A stretch of DNA of 64,000 bases from Acidovorax sp. 107. GTDB taxonomy: Bacteria; Pseudomonadota; Gammaproteobacteria; Burkholderiales; Burkholderiaceae_C. The position numbers and the translations under genes were made by a program. How positions within the stretch are numbered: position 1 is the stretch's first letter; the number at the start of each line of letters is the position of its first letter. Below the pieces are notes generated by a model, which did not search any database, was not told the DNA's origin, and worked only from the letters and a program-made list of their open reading frames with translations. The stretch covers positions 2,110,501 to 2,174,500 of the forward strand of contig NZ_QBTZ01000001.1 of NCBI RefSeq assembly GCF_003058055.1, in the 5' to 3' direction. Shown in pieces: positions 40,478 through 50,267 of this stretch.

Positions 40478-41398
40478 ATGCACTTGCCGCTCAACGCCCT
40501 GCGTGCCTTCGAGGCCTCGGCCCGCCACCTGAACCTCACGCGCGCCGCCCAGGAGCTGCACGTAACCCAGACCGCCGTGAGCCAGCACATCCGCAAGCTG
40601 GAAGACCGGCTGGGCAAACCGCTGTTCCGGCGCCTGCCGCGCGGGCTGGCACTGACGGATGAAGGCCAGGCACTGCTGCCCGTGGTGGTGGAGTCGTTCG
40701 GCAACTTGCAGCGCGCCCTGGAGAAGCTGGGCGACACCCGCCCGCGCGAGGTGCTGACCGTGGGGGCTGTGGGGACGTTTGCGGTGGGTTGGTTGCTGCC
40801 ACGGCTGCGCGATTTTCAGCAGGCCTGCCCCTTTGTGGATCTGCGCCTGCTCACGCACAACAACCGGGTGGACATGGCGGGCGAAGGGCTGGACTACGCC
40901 ATCCGCTTTGGCGACGGCGCCTGGCACGGCACGCAAGCCGACCGCATCATGGATGCGCCCATGTCGGTGATGTGCTCACCCGCCCTGGCCCACGGCCTGC
41001 GCACGGCTGCCGACCTGGCGCGCCAGCCTTTGCTGCGCAGCTACCGCACCGACGAATGGACGGCCTGGTTTGAGGCGGTGGGGGCGCCCTGCCCCGTGGT
41101 GCGTGGCGCGGTGTTCGACTCGTCCCTCACCCTGGCCGAAGCAGCGGCGCAGGGCGCGGGCGTGGCGCTGTTGCCGGTGACGATGTTCGCGCGCGAACTG
41201 CAGCAGGGCCGTCTGGCACAGCCCTTCGCACAAGAGCTGCACCGGGGCGCCTACTGGCTGACGCGGCTGCAGTCCCGCCCTGCCACGGGGGCCATGACGG
41301 CGTTTCGGGACTGGCTGCTGGCGCAGGCCAGCGCCGGGGCGGGGGCAGCACTGGTACCAGCGCCATCGCAGAGAAATTGGAGTGATTTAGGCCGGTAG
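40478..41398 (+). CDS. ampR: LysR-family beta-lactamase regulator AmpR
   Basis: The 306-residue protein follows AmpR along its length: LPLNALRAFEASARHLNLTRAAQEL in the helix-turn-helix, then VGTFAVGWLLPRLRDF, THNNRVDMAGEGLDYAIRFGDGAWHGT, SYRTDEWTAWFEA, and YWLTRLQSRP near the end. AmpR represses or activates the divergent bla gene according to the balance of cell-wall fragments (anhydro-muropeptides versus UDP-MurNAc-pentapeptide). The 113-base gap to bla should hold its operator. Its stop codon lies inside the start of an interspersed repeat. Confidence 0.93.
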   Translation: MHLPLNALRAFEASARHLNLTRAAQELHVTQTAVSQHIRKLEDRLGKPLFRRLPRGLALTDEGQALLPVVVESFGNLQRALEKLGDTRPREVLTVGAVGTFAVGWLLPRLRDFQQACPFVDLRLLTHNNRVDMAGEGLDYAIRFGDGAWHGTQADRIMDAPMSVMCSPALAHGLRTAADLARQPLLRSYRTDEWTAWFEAVGAPCPVVRGAVFDSSLTLAEAAAQGAGVALLPVTMFARELQQGRLAQPFAQELHRGAYWLTRLQSRPATGAMTAFRDWLLAQASAGAGAALVPAPSQRNWSDLGR

Positions 41399-41446
41399 CG
41401 CTAGTGTATATTGCGCTAATAGCTATCAATTAAATAGCAAACCATC
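41396..41446 (+). repeat. Interspersed ATAGC / AGCGCT double-stem repeat, copy at 41.4 kb
   Basis: TAGCGC-...-GCGCTA and GCTAT-CAATTA-AATAGC form two adjacent stems. The repeat supplies the TAG stop of ampR and lies in the convergent gap before the HD-GYP gene. Confidence 0.75.
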
Positions 41447-41500
41447 CGAAGGCATCGGTGCGCGCTATGGGACGATGCGCCACCCGGGCGCCCGGCGAAA

Positions 41501-43129
41501 TCAAAAACCCATCGCCGTCACATCCACCGCGTCCACCTGCCCCGCCTCCAGAAACTGTTCGCCATACCGCAGGTACACACGCTCCCGCACAAACACCTCG
41601 AACAGGTCGGGGTCGATGTGTCCGTTGTCCCGCATGCGGCACATGATGGCCAGCGCCTGCGACAAGGTCATGCCGCTCTTGTAAGGCCGGTCGGCCGCCG
41701 TGAGCGCCTCGAAGATGTCGGCGACGCCCATCATGCGGGCCTGCAGCGACATCTGCTCGCGCGTGAGGCCGCGCGGGTAGCCCTTGCCGTCCATGCGCTC
41801 GTGGTGGCCGCCTGCGTATTCGGGCACGTTTTGGAGGTGCCGCGGCCAGGGCAGCGTCTCCAGCATCTTGATGGTGGCAACGATGTGGTAGTTGATGGTG
41901 TCGCGCTCGGCCTGGTTCAGGGTGCCGGCTCGGATGGTGAGGTTCTCCACCTCCTCGGCCGTCAAAAAGCTCGTCTGAACGCCTTGCGGGTTGCGCCAGT
42001 GGCGCATGGCGGCGATGTCGCGCACACGCTGCTGGTCCTCGGGGCGCATGGCCTCGGTGCCGGTGTTGCAGTGGCGCAGAAACTCGCGGTCGTCCTCCAG
42101 CGCCTGGATCTCGTGCTGCAGGGCCTGCAGCTCCTGCCCCTCGGCACGCGCGTCCACCACCGGGCGCAGCGCCAGCTGGCGGCGCAGCGCAACCAGCTCG
42201 GCATCGCGCTTGAGCACTTCAAACCGCGTGTCCACCAGGCCGATGCGGTCGTAGATGGTTTGCAGCTTGGTCGCCTTGTCCACCACATGCACGGGCGTGG
42301 TAATCTTGCCGCAGTCGTGCAGCAGGCCCGCCATCTTGAGTTCGTAGCGGTCGCGGTCGCTCATCTTGAACGCAGCCAGCGGCCCCTCGCGGGTGGCATC
42401 CACGGCTTCGGCCAGCATCATGGTGAGGGCCGGCACGCGCTGGCAGTGGCCGCCGGTGTAGGGCGATTTTTCGTCGATGGCCAGGTTGATCAGGTTCACA
42501 AACGACTCAAACAGCCGCTCGAGCTGCGTGATGAGCAGCCGGTTGGTCAGCGCAATGGCCGCTTGCGACGCGAGCGACTCGGCCAAGCTCTGGTCGGCTT
42601 GCGAGAAAGTGATGACTTCGCCTGTCTCCGGGTCGCGCGCATTGATGAGCTGCAGCACGCCGATGAGTTCAAGATCGTGGTTCTTCATCGGCACCGTGAG
42701 GAACGACTGCGACCGGTAGCCCGTGCGCACATCAAACGCGCGTGTGCCCGAAAAATCAAACCCCGCCGCGCTGTAAGCGTCGGCAATGTTCACCGTGCGG
42801 TCGTGGATTGCAGCGTGGGCCGCCACCAGCGAATCGTTGGGCGCGCCATCGACCGTGCGCAGGGGCAGCAGCGGCAGCTCGATGGGCTTGCCGGTCGTGC
42901 CCCCGAGGCGGATGCCCAGCGAATCCGTGCGCAGGATCTCGAACTTGAGGGCTGACTGGTCTTCCGTCACGCTGTAGAGCGTGCCGCCATCGGCCCCGGT
43001 GATGGTCTTGGCGGCCTCCAGGATGTTCTCCAGCAGCCGGTCGATGTCCCGCTCGCGCGAGAGCGCGGCGCCGATGCCGTTGAGCTGCTCCAGCCGACGG
43101 AACAGATTGAGAGTGGATTCCTTGCTCAT
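41501..43129 (-). CDS. GAF-HD-GYP cyclic-di-GMP phosphodiesterase
   Basis: The 542-residue cytoplasmic protein has a GAF domain at about residues 15-190 (RDIDRLLENILEAAKTITGADGGTLY). Residues 215-520 form an HD-GYP domain. The metal-binding HD pair is H271-D272 in LLHDCGKI, and the GYP signature is at 450-452 (GKGYPRGL), both intact, so cyclic-di-GMP hydrolysis to GMP is expected. A helical insert (residues 310-375) lies between HD and GYP. ATG 43129 follows AAGGTGG. The gene is divergent from trhO, with a perfect inverted repeat between. Confidence 0.9.
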   Translation of the reverse strand: MSKESTLNLFRRLEQLNGIGAALSRERDIDRLLENILEAAKTITGADGGTLYSVTEDQSALKFEILRTDSLGIRLGGTTGKPIELPLLPLRTVDGAPNDSLVAAHAAIHDRTVNIADAYSAAGFDFSGTRAFDVRTGYRSQSFLTVPMKNHDLELIGVLQLINARDPETGEVITFSQADQSLAESLASQAAIALTNRLLITQLERLFESFVNLINLAIDEKSPYTGGHCQRVPALTMMLAEAVDATREGPLAAFKMSDRDRYELKMAGLLHDCGKITTPVHVVDKATKLQTIYDRIGLVDTRFEVLKRDAELVALRRQLALRPVVDARAEGQELQALQHEIQALEDDREFLRHCNTGTEAMRPEDQQRVRDIAAMRHWRNPQGVQTSFLTAEEVENLTIRAGTLNQAERDTINYHIVATIKMLETLPWPRHLQNVPEYAGGHHERMDGKGYPRGLTREQMSLQARMMGVADIFEALTAADRPYKSGMTLSQALAIMCRMRDNGHIDPDLFEVFVRERVYLRYGEQFLEAGQVDAVDVTAMGF

Positions 43130-43172
43130 GCGACCACCTTGCAAGCAGCGTTGGTAACCCCGCATCGTAACG

Positions 43173-43197
43173 AAAGGTGACAGCTATCATCACCTTT
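43173..43197. promoter_or_regulatory. Perfect inverted repeat between HD-GYP and trhO genes
   Basis: AAAGGTGA and TCACCTTT are separated by nine bases. The repeat is 44 bases upstream of the HD-GYP ATG and 24 bases before the trhO GTG, so it could be a shared operator or, on the trhO side, a leader hairpin. No regulator gene adjoins. Confidence 0.45.
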
Positions 43198-43220
43198 CCT
43201 GTTTCAAAAACGCCCAATTC

Positions 43221-44228
43221 GTGGACTCGGTCACACCCCGCTTTCTCACCGCCGCGCTTTACCAGTTTGTGGACCTGCCCGACTTCGCAGCGCTGCGCGA
43301 GCCCCTGCAGGCCCTGTGCGACGCCCATGGCGTGCGCGGCATGCTGCTGCTGGCGCCCGAGGGCATCAACGGCACCATTGCGGGCGAACCGCAGGGCGTG
43401 CACGCCGTGCTGGCGTGGCTGCGCAGCGATGCGCGCTTTGCCGCCCTGCAGCACAAGGAGGCGCTGGCCGAGCGCATACCCTTCTATCGCATGCGCGTGC
43501 GCCTCAAGCGCGAGATCGTCACCCTGGGCGTGCCGGGCCTGAACCCCGCGCGCAATGCGGGCACCTACGTCAAACCCGAGGACTGGAACGCCCTCATCGA
43601 CGACCCGGGCGTGGTGGTGGTGGACACGCGCAACGACTACGAGGTGGGCATTGGCACGTTTGAGCGCGCCATCAACCCACACACGCAGACCTTTGCGGAG
43701 TTCCCGGCCTGGGTCGAAAAAGAGAAACAACCCGGCGGCGTGCTGGCAGGCAAGCCCAAAGTCGCCATGTTCTGCACCGGCGGCATCCGCTGCGAAAAAT
43801 CCACTGCGCTCCTCAAATCGCAAGGCTTTGACGAGGTCTACCACCTGGAAGGCGGCATCCTCAAATACCTGGAAACCGTGCCCGAAGAATCCAGCCGCTG
43901 GCAGGGTGACTGCTTTGTGTTTGACGAGCGCGTGTCCGTAGGCCACGGCCTCGCACCAGGCCACTACCAGCTGTGCCGCTCCTGCCGCATGCCACTGGGA
44001 GAGGCCGAACTGCAGTCGCCCCATTACGTGCCCGGCGTGAGCTGCCCGTACTGCCACGGCACCCGCACGCCCGAGCAGGAACGCGCCCTGGCCGAGCGCG
44101 AGCGCCAGATGCAACTGGCCCGGCAACGCGGGCAGGAGCACATCGGCGCACAGCAACCCGGCCGCCCCGAGCGCAGTGCAGGCCAGGGCTCGGGCGCGGG
44201 CGACGATGGTATGGGTGACACGGCGTGA
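43221..44228 (+). CDS. trhO: Rhodanese-domain tRNA uridine hydroxylase TrhO (YceA)
   Basis: The 335-residue protein makes 5-hydroxyuridine at wobble position 34 of some tRNAs, an oxygen-dependent route in E. coli. An N-terminal acylphosphatase-like part ([12 protein letters not shown]) is followed by the rhodanese domain at about residues 125-225. Its cysteine C185 lies in [15 protein letters not shown]. The C-terminus has CRSCR and SCPYCHG cysteine pairs, which may bind a metal, and an arginine/glutamine-rich tail. Start is GTG 43221, without an obvious ribosome-binding site. The GST gene overlaps its stop by four bases. Confidence 0.93.
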   Translation: MDSVTPRFLTAALYQFVDLPDFAALREPLQALCDAHGVRGMLLLAPEGINGTIAGEPQGVHAVLAWLRSDARFAALQHKEALAERIPFYRMRVRLKREIVTLGVPGLNPARNAGTYVKPEDWNALIDDPGVVVVDTRNDYEVGIGTFERAINPHTQTFAEFPAWVEKEKQPGGVLAGKPKVAMFCTGGIRCEKSTALLKSQGFDEVYHLEGGILKYLETVPEESSRWQGDCFVFDERVSVGHGLAPGHYQLCRSCRMPLGEAELQSPHYVPGVSCPYCHGTRTPEQERALAERERQMQLARQRGQEHIGAQQPGRPERSAGQGSGAGDDGMGDTA

Positions 44229-44893
44229 CCGCCCTGCCCATCCTGTACTCCTTCCGCCGCTGTCCTTATGCCATGCGCGCCCGCCTGGCCCTGGCCGTGA
44301 GTGGCCAGGCTTGCGAACTGCGCGAGGTGGTGCTCAAGAACAAGCCCCAGGGTTTGCTGCTGGCATCGCCCAAAGGCACTGTGCCGGTGCTGGTGCTGCC
44401 CAGCGGCCAGGTGCTGGAGCAGAGCCTGGACATCATGCTGTGGGCGCTGGCGCAGCACGACCCGGAAGGCTGGCTCAACCCCAGCAACGGCACCGTGGCG
44501 GACATGCTGGCGCTGATTGCAGAATGCGACGGCCCTTTCAAGCAGGCGTTGGACCGGTGCAAATACCCCGGCCGCTACCCCGATGCCGACGCGGCCCTGG
44601 CACGCGCCCAAGCCGTGGATTGGTTGCAAACGCTGGAGAGCAGACTGACCGAATGCACCGGTCTGTTTGGCGACCGGGCAACCCTTGCCGACATGGCCAT
44701 TGCGCCCTTCGTACGGCAGTTTGCGGGCATTGACGCCGCTTGGTGGAGCGCCCAGCCTTGGCCGCGCTTGCAGGCCTGGCTGGCGCAGTGGCAGTCCAAC
44801 CCGCTGTTTGACCATGTGATGCCCAAATTGCCCGCCTGGTTGGACGGCACGGAAGGCGTGCTGTTTCCGAACGGAGCCGGAGTGGCAGACTGA
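44225..44893 (+). CDS. Glutathione S-transferase-like protein
   Basis: The 222-residue protein has a thioredoxin-fold N-terminus with a glutaredoxin-like CPYA motif at residues 13-16 ([14 protein letters not shown]). The cis-proline region is [25 protein letters not shown], where glutathione normally binds. An all-helical C-terminal domain follows. The cysteine suggests a thiol-transfer (omega/beta-like) activity rather than conjugation, but this is inference. GTG 44225 overlaps the trhO stop (GTGA), so translation is coupled and the two proteins may serve a common redox or tRNA-related task. Confidence 0.85.
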   Translation: MTALPILYSFRRCPYAMRARLALAVSGQACELREVVLKNKPQGLLLASPKGTVPVLVLPSGQVLEQSLDIMLWALAQHDPEGWLNPSNGTVADMLALIAECDGPFKQALDRCKYPGRYPDADAALARAQAVDWLQTLESRLTECTGLFGDRATLADMAIAPFVRQFAGIDAAWWSAQPWPRLQAWLAQWQSNPLFDHVMPKLPAWLDGTEGVLFPNGAGVAD

Positions 44894-45070
44894 CACTAAT
44901 GTCCCGGCCCTGCTTGAGATCTGTGCTTCGGGCATCATCTTCTTCAGACACCCCACGCTCCAGGCACCAAGGGTGGCCAGAACACCCCCTCTGTCGGCCG
45001 TGCGCACGCCCCAAGCCCTGCTCAGATTCACAGCGCAGAGCCCTTTCCAAGAACCCTTGATGGACCCTAC

Positions 45071-45289
45071 ATGAAGATCATCGACGAGATGCTGAACCTG
45101 GACCTGCTCACCCGTGAGCAGCACGTGCAAATCAGCGCGTGGATTGCACGATCTGCCTCGCCTGACGAGATCTTGCAAATGCCCGCTCCCCTGTGGCAGG
45201 CCGTGGAGCGCGCCAGCCAGACCATGGGCATCAACGAGGACCTTCTGCGTCCGCCGGCGCTGGACGCTGGGGGCGTGGTGCCGGGCTAG
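45071..45289 (+). CDS. Small hypothetical protein
   Basis: This 72-residue acidic protein starts at ATG 45071 (MKIIDEMLNLDLL). It is mainly helical, with HVQISAWIARSASPDEILQMP and LWQAVERASQTMG. It contains no membrane or signal segment. I recognise it as a type seen in Comamonadaceae, without known role. A bidirectional terminator follows 90 bases later. The 177 bases before it hold no other feature. Confidence 0.65.
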   Translation: MKIIDEMLNLDLLTREQHVQISAWIARSASPDEILQMPAPLWQAVERASQTMGINEDLLRPPALDAGGVVPG

Positions 45290-45377
45290 CCTGCACCCTT
45301 GCGGTTGCCCAGGCACTCCGGGGCGGTCTGCGCTTCTTGCAGCAGAAGGCCTGGCGTTTGAAGTCCGCCCCTGAACA

Positions 45378-45405
45378 GAAAAGGCGCTCCACGGAGCGCC
45401 TTTTT
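45378..45405. terminator. Bidirectional terminator after the small protein and dsbB
   Basis: AAAAGGCGCTCC and GGAGCGCCTTTTT form a stem around A-C, flanked by A and T runs. It serves the convergent small gene and dsbB. Confidence 0.88.
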
Positions 45406-45430
45406 CATGAAAGTCTGTACACCACAGGCA

Positions 45431-45967
45431 TCAGGCCATCGAATAGCCTGCGCCCCGCTTGTTGCCGCCCTTCAGCGCTCGCGCCAACAGTACCAGCAGC
45501 ACCAGGCCAAACCCCACGAAGCAGACGAACGACCAGTTGGCAATCGAGCCACCCAGGAAGGTCCAGTCAATCGCAGTGCAATCTCCCGAGCCTCGGAAGA
45601 TCATGGGTATGGCGCGGCTGATGGGGTAGTTTTCGATCATGCCGTAGAAGTCGCGGCCACAGGTGGCGATCTCCGGGGGGTACCACTGCAGCCAGCTCTG
45701 GCGGGCCGCCACAAAGGCGCCAAACCCGGCAGTGAGCACAGCCAATACCGCCCAGGTCATCCACCAGCCCTTATTGCCCCGTGCGCTTGCCAGGGCGGTG
45801 AAGACTGCCACGCCAATGAGTGCATAGCGCTGCACGATGCACATGGGGCAAGGCTCCAGGCCCACCACGTGTTGCAGGTACATGCCAAAGGCCAGCATCG
45901 CCACACAGGCCATGCTGATCAGTGCCAGCACGCGGCGCGGGGCCTGATCGATCCAGTTCAACAACAT
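45431..45967 (-). CDS. dsbB: Disulfide bond formation protein B
   Basis: The 178-residue inner-membrane quinone reductase reoxidises periplasmic DsbA. It has four membrane spans and both cysteine pairs, C40-C43 in EPCPMCIVQRY and C103/C130 in the second periplasmic loop. The arginine after the first pair (R47) is the conserved quinone-site residue. Length and spacing are normal for the family. ATG 45967 opens just after AACAAAGATG on the coding strand. No dsbA is near. Confidence 0.95.
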   Translation of the reverse strand: MLLNWIDQAPRRVLALISMACVAMLAFGMYLQHVVGLEPCPMCIVQRYALIGVAVFTALASARGNKGWWMTWAVLAVLTAGFGAFVAARQSWLQWYPPEIATCGRDFYGMIENYPISRAIPMIFRGSGDCTAIDWTFLGGSIANWSFVCFVGFGLVLLVLLARALKGGNKRGAGYSMA

Positions 45968-46039
45968 CTTTGTTATCCCTCATCCAACAGTAACCGCCCA
46001 GGGCATTGCCTCTGAAACCGTTACTCCCCAAGCATGCGG

Positions 46040-46107
46040 ACGGCCAGCAAGGGCCGTCCCGCAGAAGAGGTCGTCGTCCCCTCGGGGGAAGACGCGAAGC
46101 GGCTCAG
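46040..46107. repeat. Second interspersed repeat family, copy between dsbB and cysA
   Basis: It contains GGCCAGCAAGGGCCGTCCC and later CTCGGGGGAAG, GCGAAGCGGCTCAGGG. GCAAGGGCCGTCCCGCA (46047-46063) recurs exactly at 60244-60260, and the following parts keep the same order (CCC...GGGGGAAG...GC.GC.CTCAGGG). It is GC-rich and lies after the cysA stop codon. Confidence 0.6.
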
Positions 46108-46113
46108 GGAGAA

Positions 46114-47238
46114 TCAAATCCCAGCGGCGTGATCCAAAAACACTCGGGCGCGGCGCGGTGTCACCACCAGCGTTTCGCCCTCTTTGAAACCCATCTCCTT
46201 GAACTGCTGCGCAGGGATCTGCGCTTCGATCAAGGGGTCCGGGGACGCATTGTCCGCTGGTTTGTGGTCGCCCGAGGGAATAAGTTCCAGTCGCGCAATC
46301 GGCCCCACCACAATGGCGCGGCTCAGCTGGGCCACGATGCCACGGGGGCGGCCCTCGGCGTCCAGACCTGCGCCGGGGGAGTAACGCTCCACGTCCAGGT
46401 CGTGCGGACGCACATAGGCAAAGGCCTTGGCGTTCTGTGCGGCCTGGTGCTCGGGCGAGTCGATCTGCATGCCTTCGAGATGCACCAGACCCTCGTGGGC
46501 ACGCCCATGGAACAGATTCACGTCGCCCAAAAAGCCATACACGAATGGGCTGGCGGGCTGGTCCCACACCTGCTGGGGCGAGCCACTCTGCTCGATCTTG
46601 CCCTGGTTGATCACCACCACGCGGTCGGCCACTTCCAGCGCTTCTTCCTGGTCGTGGGTCACGAAGATGGAGGTGACATGCAGCTCGTCGTGCAGGCGGC
46701 GCAGCCAGCGGCGCAGTTCCTTGCGCACCTTGGCGTCCAGCGCGCCAAAGGGTTCATCCAGCAGCAGCACCTTGGGCTCCACCGCCAGGGCGCGGGCCAG
46801 GGCGATGCGCTGGCGCTGGCCGCCCGACAGCTGCGAGGGGTAGCGCTCGGCCAGCCAGTCGAGCTGCACCAGCTTGAGCAGGTCCATCACCTTTTTCTTG
46901 ATCTGCGCCTCGCTCGGGCGCTCGCTGCGGGGCTTGACGCGCAGGCCAAAGGCCACGTTTTCGAACACCGTCATGTGGCGGAACAGTGCGTAGTGCTGGA
47001 ACACGAAGCCCACGTTGCGCTCGCGCACATGCACGTCGGTGGTGTCTTCGCCGCTGAAGTGGATGGTGCCCACATCGGCCGTCTCCAAGCCCGCGATGAT
47101 GCGCAGCAGCGTGGTCTTGCCGCAGCCCGAGGGGCCCAGCAGCGCGATGAGTTCGCCCGAGGCGATATCGAGGCTCACATCGCGCAGGGCCTGGAAATCA
47201 CCAAACTGCTTGCTGACGTTACGGATTTCGATGCTCAT
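46114..47238 (-). CDS. cysA: Sulfate/thiosulfate ABC transporter ATP-binding protein
   Basis: The 374-residue subunit drives sulfate uptake. Walker A is GPSGCGKTT near residue 37, the signature is [15 protein letters not shown] near 135, and Walker B is [12 protein letters not shown]. The stretch [17 protein letters not shown] is characteristic of CysA, and residues 240-374 form the regulatory C-terminal domain. The start overlaps the cysW stop by four bases. The gene order sbp-cysT-cysW-cysA and the family of all four genes make sulfate the expected substrate. Confidence 0.96.
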   Translation of the reverse strand: MSIEIRNVSKQFGDFQALRDVSLDIASGELIALLGPSGCGKTTLLRIIAGLETADVGTIHFSGEDTTDVHVRERNVGFVFQHYALFRHMTVFENVAFGLRVKPRSERPSEAQIKKKVMDLLKLVQLDWLAERYPSQLSGGQRQRIALARALAVEPKVLLLDEPFGALDAKVRKELRRWLRRLHDELHVTSIFVTHDQEEALEVADRVVVINQGKIEQSGSPQQVWDQPASPFVYGFLGDVNLFHGRAHEGLVHLEGMQIDSPEHQAAQNAKAFAYVRPHDLDVERYSPGAGLDAEGRPRGIVAQLSRAIVVGPIARLELIPSGDHKPADNASPDPLIEAQIPAQQFKEMGFKEGETLVVTPRRARVFLDHAAGI

Positions 47239-48140
47239 GGTGTCGTTCCTTGGGAGGGCCGCTCGGGGGGGAGTTCTGCGGCGGCCTTCAGAGCCTGTTC
47301 ATTGCGGTGTTCGGCAATCGTCTTGATGACCAGCGTGACCAATGCCAGCAGAGCCAGCAGCGAGGCGGCAGCGAACGCTGCCACGGACTGGTATTCGTTG
47401 TAGAGAATCTCGACGTGCAGCGGAATGGTGTTGGTCTGCCCCCGGATGTGGCCCGACACCACCGACACCGCGCCAAACTCGCCCATGGCGCGTGCGTTGC
47501 ACAGGATCACGCCGTACAGCAGGCCCCACTTGATGTTGGGCAGCGTCACATACCAAAAGGTCTGCCAGCCGCTGGCACCCAGCACGATCGCGGCCTGCTC
47601 CTCGTCGTTGCCCTGAGCCTGCATCAGCGGGATCAGCTCGCGCGCGATGAACGGGAAGGTCACGAAGATGGTAGCCAGCACGATGCCCGGCACGGCAAAG
47701 ATGATCTTGATGTCGTGCTCCTGCAACCAGGGACCAAACCAGCCGTTGGCGCCGAACATGAGCACATACACCAGCCCGGCTACCACGGGCGATACCGAGA
47801 ACGGCAGGTCCACCAGCGTGGTCAGAAAGGCCTTGCCTCTGAACTCGTACTTGGCAATGCACCAGGCCGCCGCCACACCAAACACCAGGTTCAGCGGCAC
47901 CGCGATGAGTGCGGTGATCAGTGTGAGCTTGATGGCCGACCAGGCATCGGGCTCGCGCAGGCCTTCGAGGTACGCGCCAAAGCCCTTGCGCAGCGCCTCG
48001 GCAAACACTGCGGCCAGTGGCAGCACCAAAAACAGCAGCATGAACGCCAGCGCAACGCCGATCAGCGTGTAGCGCACCCACCGCGCTTCCGTGGTGCCTG
48101 CTTGTGCACGGCGAATGGTTCGGGAGTTGTTGCCGCTCAT
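47235..48140 (-). CDS. cysW: Sulfate ABC transporter permease CysW
   Basis: The 301-residue inner-membrane permease has six spans and the cytoplasmic docking loop [31 protein letters not shown]. The extension [16 protein letters not shown] before the first span is hydrophilic. It pairs with CysT to form the pathway. Its stop overlaps the cysA start by four bases, and its start overlaps the cysT stop by four, so the three genes are translationally coupled. Confidence 0.95.
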   Translation of the reverse strand: MSGNNSRTIRRAQAGTTEARWVRYTLIGVALAFMLLFLVLPLAAVFAEALRKGFGAYLEGLREPDAWSAIKLTLITALIAVPLNLVFGVAAAWCIAKYEFRGKAFLTTLVDLPFSVSPVVAGLVYVLMFGANGWFGPWLQEHDIKIIFAVPGIVLATIFVTFPFIARELIPLMQAQGNDEEQAAIVLGASGWQTFWYVTLPNIKWGLLYGVILCNARAMGEFGAVSVVSGHIRGQTNTIPLHVEILYNEYQSVAAFAAASLLALLALVTLVIKTIAEHRNEQALKAAAELPPERPSQGTTP

Positions 48141-49006
48141 GCCGGAGCCCCCGCGTGGCGGCGCTGCCAGGCTTGCAGCGCGTTGATGATGAGCAGCAGG
48201 ATGAAGGAGATGACCAGCATCACCACAGCCACCGCGGTGGCGCCTGCGTAGTCGTACTGCTCCAGCTTGCCGATGATGATCAGCGGCGTGATCTCCGACA
48301 CCATGGGCATGTTGCCGGCGATGAAGATCACCGAGCCATATTCACCCACGGCCCGCGCAAACGCCATGGCAAAGCCGGTGAGCAGTGCGGGCGTGATGGA
48401 GGGCAGGATGACCATGGTGAAGGTCTGCCACCGCGTGGCGCCCAGGCAGGTGGCAGCTTCTTCGAGTTCTTTCTCGGCATCCTCCAGGACCGGTTGCACC
48501 GTGCGCACCACAAACGGCAGGCCGATGAAGATCAGCGCAATCACGATGCCTGCGGGCTTGAACGCGAGCTGGATACCCATGGGCTCCAGAATGCTGCCCA
48601 CCCAGCCATTGCCCGCCAGCAGGGCGGTGAGCGAGATGCCCGCCACAGCCGTAGGCAGCGCAAACGGCAGGTCCACCAGCGCGTCCACGATCTTCTTGCC
48701 CGGAAACTTGTAGCGCACCAGCACCCAGGCGATCAGCAGGCCAAACACCAGGTTGACCAGCGCCGCCATCAGCGATGCGCCAAAGGTGAGCCGGTATGAA
48801 GCCAGCACGCGCGGCGCACTGATGGCCGCCCAGAACTGGTCCCAGGTGAGGGTGAAGGTCTTGAAGATCAGTGCCGACAGCGGGATCAGCACGATGATGC
48901 TCAAGTAAAACAGGGTGTAGCCCAGAGACAGCCCGAAGCCGGGTAGCACACGCTTGGGCGTGCGCCGTCCGGCCGGGGCTGCGGCCACAGCAGTCGCAGT
49001 GGTCAT
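48137..49006 (-). CDS. cysT: Sulfate ABC transporter permease CysT (CysU)
   Basis: The 289-residue permease begins with a basic, alanine-rich leader ([21 protein letters not shown]) and has six spans. The docking loop [30 protein letters not shown] is characteristic. Motif [15 protein letters not shown] appears as in the CysT family. It overlaps cysW by four bases and lies 24 bases after the sbp stop. The role is import of sulfate and probably thiosulfate with CysW and CysA. Confidence 0.95.
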   Translation of the reverse strand: MTTATAVAAAPAGRRTPKRVLPGFGLSLGYTLFYLSIIVLIPLSALIFKTFTLTWDQFWAAISAPRVLASYRLTFGASLMAALVNLVFGLLIAWVLVRYKFPGKKIVDALVDLPFALPTAVAGISLTALLAGNGWVGSILEPMGIQLAFKPAGIVIALIFIGLPFVVRTVQPVLEDAEKELEEAATCLGATRWQTFTMVILPSITPALLTGFAMAFARAVGEYGSVIFIAGNMPMVSEITPLIIIGKLEQYDYAGATAVAVVMLVISFILLLIINALQAWQRRHAGAPA

Positions 49007-49030
49007 AGGTGAGTCAGAAGCGAGGCGGGC

Positions 49031-50035
49031 TTACTTGGCGCCAGGGGTGTAGAGCTTGTCGAACTGGCCGCCGTCGTTGAAGTGCACCTTCTGTGCTTCG
49101 GTCAGCGAACCAAAATACTTGGCCACCGTGAACTGCTTGAGCGGCTTGAACGTGGCTTCGTACTTCTTGAGCACTTTTTCCGAGCGAGGGCGGATGGCGT
49201 GCTTGGCGGCGATCTCTTGCGCTTCATCCGAGTACAGGTAGTCCAGGTAGGCCTTGGCCAGCTGGGCCGTGCCCTTTTTGGCCACGGTGCGCTCCACGAC
49301 GGCCACGGGGTTCTCGGCCACCACGCTCACTGAGGGGTAGATGGCATCGACCTTGCCCGCGCCAAATTCGCGATCGATGGAGACCACTTCGGATTCAAAG
49401 GTGATGAGCACGTCGCCCTGGTTGCGCTGCAGGAAGGTGGCGGTGGCGTCACGCCCACCCTTGGCCAGCACGGGCACGTTCTTGTAGAGCTTGCCTACAA
49501 ACTCGGCGGCCTGCGCTTCGGTGCCGCCCTTTTCACGCACGGCGCCCCAGGCGGCCAGGTAGGCATAGCGGCCGTTGCCGCCGGTCTTGGGGTTCACCAC
49601 AATCACCTGCACGCCGGGCTTGATGAGGTCGTCCCAGTCCTTGATGCCCTTGGGGTTGCCATTGCGCACCAGGAACAGCATGGTCGAAGTGGTGGGCGAT
49701 GCGTCGTTGGGAAACTTCTTGGCCCAGTCCTTGGCGACCACGCCGTTGTCGGCCAGGAACTGCACGTCAGTGGTCGTGTTCATGGTCACCACGTCGGCGG
49801 CCAGACCGTCGTTCACGGCCCGCGCCTGGGCGCTGGAGCCGGCGTGCGACTGGTCGATCTTCACGTCCTGGCCGGTGGTCTTCTTGTAGTGGGCGGCAAA
49901 AGCGGTGTTGTAGTCCTTGTAGAACTCGCGGGCCACGTCGTACGACACGTTGAGCAGCGAGTTCTGTGCGGCAGCCATGCCGCTCGCGGCCAGGGCCACG
50001 GAGGCCAGGAGGGTCTTGAGTTTCAGAGAAGTCAT
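49031..50035 (-). CDS. sbp: Periplasmic sulfate-binding protein
   Basis: The 334-residue binding protein starts with a signal peptide ending AAAQN near residue 24 and keeps the family stretches LLNVSYDVAREFYKDYN, QSHAGSSAQARAVNDGLAADVVTMN, and the IPSVSV-like stretch near 230. These supply the backbone and serine contacts that hold sulfate. It is the first gene of the sulfate operon. A 39-base AT-rich element 49 bases upstream is shared with the hydrolase gene at 50855, suggesting common control, most plausibly by CysB or a similar regulator. Confidence 0.95.
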   Translation of the reverse strand: MTSLKLKTLLASVALAASGMAAAQNSLLNVSYDVAREFYKDYNTAFAAHYKKTTGQDVKIDQSHAGSSAQARAVNDGLAADVVTMNTTTDVQFLADNGVVAKDWAKKFPNDASPTTSTMLFLVRNGNPKGIKDWDDLIKPGVQVIVVNPKTGGNGRYAYLAAWGAVREKGGTEAQAAEFVGKLYKNVPVLAKGGRDATATFLQRNQGDVLITFESEVVSIDREFGAGKVDAIYPSVSVVAENPVAVVERTVAKKGTAQLAKAYLDYLYSDEAQEIAAKHAIRPRSEKVLKKYEATFKPLKQFTVAKYFGSLTEAQKVHFNDGGQFDKLYTPGAK

Positions 50036-50083
50036 GGTGTGTCGCCCAAAAATTGCTGGAGATACCGCATTGTGCGGAGGCCT

Positions 50084-50122
50084 CTTTAAAACTCAAAAGA
50101 ATATATTCTTGTTAATTAATCG
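50084..50122 (-). promoter_or_regulatory. 39-bp AT-rich upstream element of sbp, shared with hydrolase gene
   Basis: The element runs from CTTTAAAACTC to TTAATTAATCG and aligns without gaps to 50880-50918, 33 of 39 positions identical by my count, same orientation relative to the downstream gene. It holds a palindrome AAGAATATATTCTT. A sulfur regulator such as CysB is the likely ligand given the operon, but this is inferred. Confidence 0.6.
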
Positions 50123-50209
50123 TATATTGGCATATAGATTTTTCATCGGACTCCAGGAAACGATTGCACGCCTTCTGGAAGGCCGAGGCCCCGCGCATGA
50201 AATTTCAAG

Positions 50210-50266
50210 CCAAAAGTGCTTCTAGTGCTTGTCAATCAAGCGTCAAATGCTATCAACAATATAGCA
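50210..50266 (+). repeat. Interspersed ATAGC / AGCGCT double-stem repeat, copy at 50.2 kb
   Basis: AGTGCTTG-TCAAT-CAAGCG-type stem followed by GCTAT-CAACAAT-ATAGC. It lies directly after the hydrolase stop codon and before the sbp promoter. Confidence 0.72.
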
Positions 50267-50267
50267 A

